A DNA stretch of 64,000 bases, taken from Macrotis lagotis. Lineage: Eukaryota; Chordata; Mammalia; Peramelemorphia; Peramelidae. A program made the position numbers and the translations under genes. Of the stretch, positions 60,395 through 64,000 are shown piece by piece (position 1 is the stretch's first letter; the number at the start of each line of letters is the position of its first letter). Below the pieces are notes generated by a model, which worked only from the letters and a program-made list of their open reading frames with translations, was not told the DNA's origin and made no database searches. The stretch is from assembly GCF_037893015.1 (NCBI RefSeq), contig NC_133661.1, forward strand, positions 189,981,991 to 190,045,990, read 5' to 3'.

Positions 60395-61110
60395 TCAATA
60401 CTATAATTAAAGCAAATTTATTTTGCAATAAATTATTTACAAAACACTTTTATGTGAATATCTCATGCAATCATCATAGCTCAAATATATTACAATCCTC
60501 ATTTTACAGATGAAAAAAATAAGGCTTATAAAGGTTACTTGGCTTTTGCAAAATCCCACCAATCTTGAGGGTTATTTAGAGGATTTCAAGTGAGATTATA
60601 CCCTGACATTAATGATGATGATATTCTTGAAGAAGACCATGACATCATTTGAGGTGATGCCATGACATGCACATGAATTGGATTAGAATAAGGCCAATGC
60701 TATGCTAAGTCCCCAGCCTCATTTTCTCTTTTGGAGACATCTGGGTCCAGTGGGTGGATTTGAATTGGGATGACTGGAGATGACCCTGGATGTAAGGCAA
60801 TAAGGGTTAAGTGACTTGTCTAAAGTCAAACAGTTAGTAAATGTCTAAGGCCGAATTTGAATTCAGGTCCTCTTGACTTCAGGAGACTAGAACTGTGACT
60901 TCACTGATATTGGAGTTCTTATAGAAGAAACACCCTATACCAATGAAAGTAAGCACTATCTCTGTAATTTGAAGTTTTTGAGAGTTGTCTAGGACATTTA
61001 GAGTTTAAATGACTTTCTGAGAATCATACCACCAGTATGTGTCAGAGTAAGGACTTAAACCCACATCATCTTGACTCTGAAAATGGCTCTCTATCCATTA
61101 TATCATGCTA
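60395..61110 (-). mobile_element. MIR, MAR1-like SINE and MIR-like fragment in the OR-3 intron
   Basis: MIR at 60.43-60.57 kb (CATTTTACAGATGAAAAAAA). MAR1 at about 60.62-60.90 kb: AGAAGACCATGACATCATTT is its inverted RTE-like tail and GGATGTAAGGCAATAAGGG its body. A further MIR/CORE fragment at 60.97-61.11 kb. Confidence 0.65.
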
Positions 61111-61439
61111 CATCAACTACATTCTGACTACTCCTGCTCCACTATTACTCATGTGTTTTATAAATGTCAGCTATTTTACAATATGTTAAATTGATATATA
61201 GTTTATTATTATTACAATATTAATAATTATTAATAATGTTAATATATTATCATAGCCTCCAAATTGGAGATCTGGTTGATGTCTATCATACCTTTATTAC
61301 ACATTGACCATTTCTACCCCACCACCATTCAAGTGCTGGACAAATATCAGCTATTCTTAAAATAACTAGTGATATGTTCTCTAGATTGAAGACCTGAGGG
61401 AATCCAGAGCCCTCATGAAAAATAGTGGACCAAACCAAA

Positions 61440-61599
61440 GGTGTAAAACTTGTAGCCCACAGGTCTCAAAATCCCCGGTTCTAAACCACATTAAAATGTA
61501 ACTGGGAAATTGTGAACAAAACAAATAAATATAACAAAGATTAATTTGTGATATTCTAAGTCAATACTCAGTTAATAGAGAATGTTTCTATTTGACACC
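61440..61599. mobile_element. Short MITE with inverted ends
   Basis: 160 bases with ends GGTGTAAAAC and TTTGACACC (inverted near-match GGTGTCAAA). Internal CTTGTAGCCCACAGG and ATGTAACTGGGAAATTGT segments. No clear target-site duplication is seen. Confidence 0.45.
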
Positions 61600-61969
61600 C
61601 AACAACCTGAGCTACAAAGAAAGGGAAAATGTTAAATCTCATTTGGGAATTTAAAACAAATGAAAATAAAAGATAACAGACCAAGGAAGTCAGAAGCAAA
61701 GACTGAAAAATGTCTTGAATAGCAAATAAAGACAAAATATGGAAAAAAGGAAGAGAGAAAATGTGACAGAATAGGAGAAAGAGAAAAAAGGATGAAGTGA
61801 AGTCAGAGGGGAAAATATGATTGTGCTACAGAGATAAGCAGTAAAGCTGAAATTAATACTACCTCTTCAGTGTTTTGTACATAGTAGGAACTTAAGAAAT
61901 TGTTTTTCATTCATTTAGGATTTTGAAGGTCTGAATTTCAAGTTTGCAATAAAGCCTGAAATCATTTTT

Positions 61970-62192
61970 GTCATAGTTGCTCAGTCATGTCTGACTCTTC
62001 ATGACCCCACTTGGCATTTGCTTGGCAAAAATACTAGAGTGATTTGCCATTTCATTCTCCAAATCATTTTAGAGATGAGGAAACTGAGGAAACAGAGTTA
62101 AGAGACTTGCCCAGGATCATAAAACTCCTAAGTATCTGAGGTCAGAATCAAATTCAGGAAGATGCGTCTTACTGACTCTACCATTTGGCTGA
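61970..62192 (-). mobile_element. CORE/WALLSI-type SINE
   Basis: GTCATGTCTGACTCTTCATG, TTTGCCATTTCATTCTCC, GAGATGAGGAAACTGAGG, then an inverted head near GACTCTACCATTTGGCTG. Confidence 0.75.
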
Positions 62193-62570
62193 CTAAAGCA
62201 AAGCAGGTTTTAAAACACAACAGAAAAAAAAAAGTCCTCTGAAATTCTCCAGCACTTATTCTCACATTTGGAGTTACATATATTTTCTTTACAGGAATAG
62301 CCTTTTATGTTACTCTTTCTTCTTATGTCCTTTCACTCCAATAAGACTGAGTGTGGTCTGGGATTGTATCCTTCTGCCTCTTATAATACTAGCATTATAT
62401 TTTCCACATTATTATGAAGTGAATGAAGTATGAATGACTGGATCAATAAAAAATAGAGGTAAAGAAGGATCAAAAACGGGAAAAGAATAGCAAAAACAGT
62501 CAGAAACAGAGAGAGGAGGGAGATTTGTAGTTGAAAAAGGATGATAACAAATTCAAATGTCATCTCTCTC

Positions 62571-62618
62571 ACCTGTTCTGTCACAGCACAAGAGGTAGCA
62601 GTATGTTAAAGGGTGGAA
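62571..62618 (-). other. Putative non-coding exon 1 of OR-3 with splice donor
   Basis: On the minus strand GTGCTGTGACAGAACAG is followed by GTGAGAGAGATG (donor GT at 62571-62572). It matches the OR-1 and OR-2 segments. The intron to the acceptor at 60272 would be about 2.3 kb, the shortest of the three. Confidence 0.6.
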
Positions 62619-62643
62619 TAGTTTAGAAAATTTAGTCTCCTTT

Positions 62644-62985
62644 CTTATAATATTTTTACCATCACCATAAATTGCAGATTTTTGGGGAGCAGATCTAATT
62701 TCAATTATTCTCTCCTATTCACAAATTTAAAAATCCTGTATTTATCAGATTTTTTTTGAAATTGGAGGATTAGGAAAATATCATCACATTGTATATTACT
62801 GTATATTGTATAATACTCTATCCCCCCACTCTCAAGAAGGAGAAAGCATCATATGTAGCTTTCCTAATGCAAATTAATAGCATTGGGTTAGTAACCAAGT
62901 AATACTATGAAGCTATAACAATAGCCATCTTATCAGCATGGCCTGGAATTTGTATGATAACATTGTGTTAATTTTCCCATGGGTC
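62644..62985 (-). promoter_or_regulatory. Putative OR-3 promoter
   Basis: TATA-like ATATTATAAG on the minus strand (62644-62653) about 75 bases above the donor. Olf1/EBF-type TTCCCATGGGTC at 62974-62985, next to GTTAATTTT (homeodomain-like). Motif order matches the other two promoters. Confidence 0.55.
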
Positions 62986-63390
62986 AAAATGTTACAGATG
63001 TTGCTAAGTAATAAACAGAAAGGAAGAGAAAAATGGAGAGAAGCAGCCCCTGTTGGCTGGGTGGTTTTGTGCCCTGATTAATGGGAAAGGAATGGTAAAT
63101 TAACCCTCTAAAATGAATGATCTGGGGAATTTGCTTAACTAATTGAGATACGAATTGAAAAAAGTGGTCCAAGACTCTTAATGGAACCAAGGCAGCTAAA
63201 TTTGCAGGGTCCCACTGCCTACCAATTCTCAATGATGAAGATTAAATAAAGCTTCCATATACTAGGGACCCAATGTCTCACTGAATGCACAAACCCCTGA
63301 GGACATTACCCCTTCAATGAAAGTCAACAAATTTTCAGAACAACAGCAAATCCAGAAAGTGGGGCAACCTTCACTCAAAATAAGCAGTCA
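62986..63390. other. Upstream flank of OR-3
   Basis: Unique non-coding sequence. An 82-codon minus frame at 62984-63232 is not recognised. Confidence 0.4.
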
Positions 63391-63494
63391 TTGAGTTCAA
63401 ATCCGGCCTCAGACACTTAATAATTACCTAGCTGTGTGGCCTTGGGCAAGCCACTTAACCCCATTGCCTAGCAAAAACTAAAAAAAAAAAAAAA
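63391..63494 (+). mobile_element. WSINE1-type SINE (5' truncated)
   Basis: Begins inside the element at GAGTTCAAATCCGGCC and ends in a 15-base A-tail. Flanked by AAGCAGTCA, the right copy of which is shared with the next SINE. Confidence 0.92.
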
Positions 63495-63502
63495 GCAGTC
63501 AG

Positions 63503-63650
63503 GGGGCAGCTAGGTGGCACAGTGCATAGAGTACCAGCCCTGGAGTCAGAAGGACCTGAGTTCATATCTGGTCTCAGATACCTAACAATAACCTAGTTGT
63601 GTGCCCTTGGGCAAGTCACTTAACCCCATTGCCTTGCCAAGAAAGAAAAA
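63503..63650 (+). mobile_element. WSINE1-type SINE
   Basis: Full-length copy from GGGGGCAGCTAGGTGGCAC to an AAGAAAGAAAAAG tail, inserted right after the truncated SINE. Confidence 0.92.
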
Positions 63651-63906
63651 GATTAAATTAAAAAAATGAAAATAAGCAATCAAATCTGCAACATACCATT
63701 TACCCAATGAAATTTCATTTTTTAAATTCTTGGGGAAATTGAGAATACATGCATGGAGATCAAAGTTCCTGACCTTGCTAAGAAAATGAGGAGTGACTCC
63801 TTGGAAATGACAATTGAAGTTTTTTTCAAAAGGAAGAAGTGCCTGAGCTTAATACCCAGTTAGCAAGAATAAGTTAAATTAAGAATTCATCAAATGGCAT
63901 ACTTGG

Positions 63907-64000
63907 GGGGGGGGGGGGTTGGAGCCAAGATGGCAACAAGAAGGGATCAAGTCTTAGGAGCTCTCTGATAAAACTCATCAGCTAAGGACTCTAACTAAAC
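63907..64000 (+). mobile_element. 5' end of an L1/HAL1, cut by the window edge
   Basis: After a run of 14 G the sequence reads GGAGCCAAGATGGCAACAAG and later AAGGACTCTAACTAAAC. This matches the 5' end of the HAL1 at 24996-28047 (its GGAGCCAAGATGG and AGGACTCTAACTAAA). The element continues beyond the window, so its completeness is unknown. Confidence 0.8.

Noticed and set aside
1-64000. CRISPR arrays, bacterial-type operons, tRNA or rRNA genes
   Set aside because: The direct repeats are microsatellites or dispersed SINEs. tRNA-like sequence occurs only as degenerate SINE heads.

Overview
The window looks like nuclear DNA of an Australian marsupial. At least a dozen copies of the marsupial tRNA-derived SINE known as WSINE1 lie on both strands. 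They sit beside marsupial L1, a half-L1 (HAL1), an RTE LINE with RTE-tailed SINEs (MAR1-like), and old L2, MIR and CR1 debris. A dasyurid is a plausible guess but cannot be proven from sequence alone. The DNA is AT-rich and rich in microsatellites. Almost all of it is non-coding.

The protein-coding content is four intact frames. Three are family-4 (OR4F/OR4K-like) olfactory receptor genes. All are on the minus strand, each 312 codons in one coding exon: OR-1 (5228-6166), OR-2 (23948-24886) and OR-3 (59300-60238). The fourth is an intronless CCDC115 copy on the plus strand (7154-7816), lying antisense inside the presumed intron of OR-1.

Each receptor has a conserved 3' splice site 33 bases upstream of its ATG. 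Each also has, further upstream, a homologous short segment with a TATA-like box and a splice donor: near 17.7 kb for OR-1, 34.9 kb for OR-2 and 62.57 kb for OR-3. An Olf1/EBF-type palindrome lies 0.2-0.4 kb beyond each donor. I read these as the non-coding first exons and promoters of the three genes.

The blocks 5.19-23.78 kb and 23.9-49.65 kb are two diverged copies of one tandem duplication. The order is receptor, intron, first exon/promoter, upstream flank. MIR and L2 fragments are shared between the copies, so they predate the duplication. The WSINE1 copies, L1s, HAL1, LTRs and the CCDC115 copy are not shared, so they came later. OR-3 is a more distant relative with a compact 2.3-kb intron.

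Layout: 1-5.2 kb is gene-free flank with SINEs. 5.2-17.9 kb holds OR-1, the CCDC115 copy and a nested L1 pair. 18-23.8 kb is upstream flank with L1, L2 and SINE remnants. 23.9-35.2 kb holds OR-2 with a HAL1 and an L2 in its intron. 35.2-49.65 kb is upstream flank with two solo-LTR candidates, L1 ends, L2, RTE and a nearly perfect 217-bp direct repeat. 49.65-59.3 kb is gene-free. 59.3-63 kb holds OR-3 and its promoter. 63.4-64 kb has two SINEs and the 5' end of an L1/HAL1 that runs off the window.
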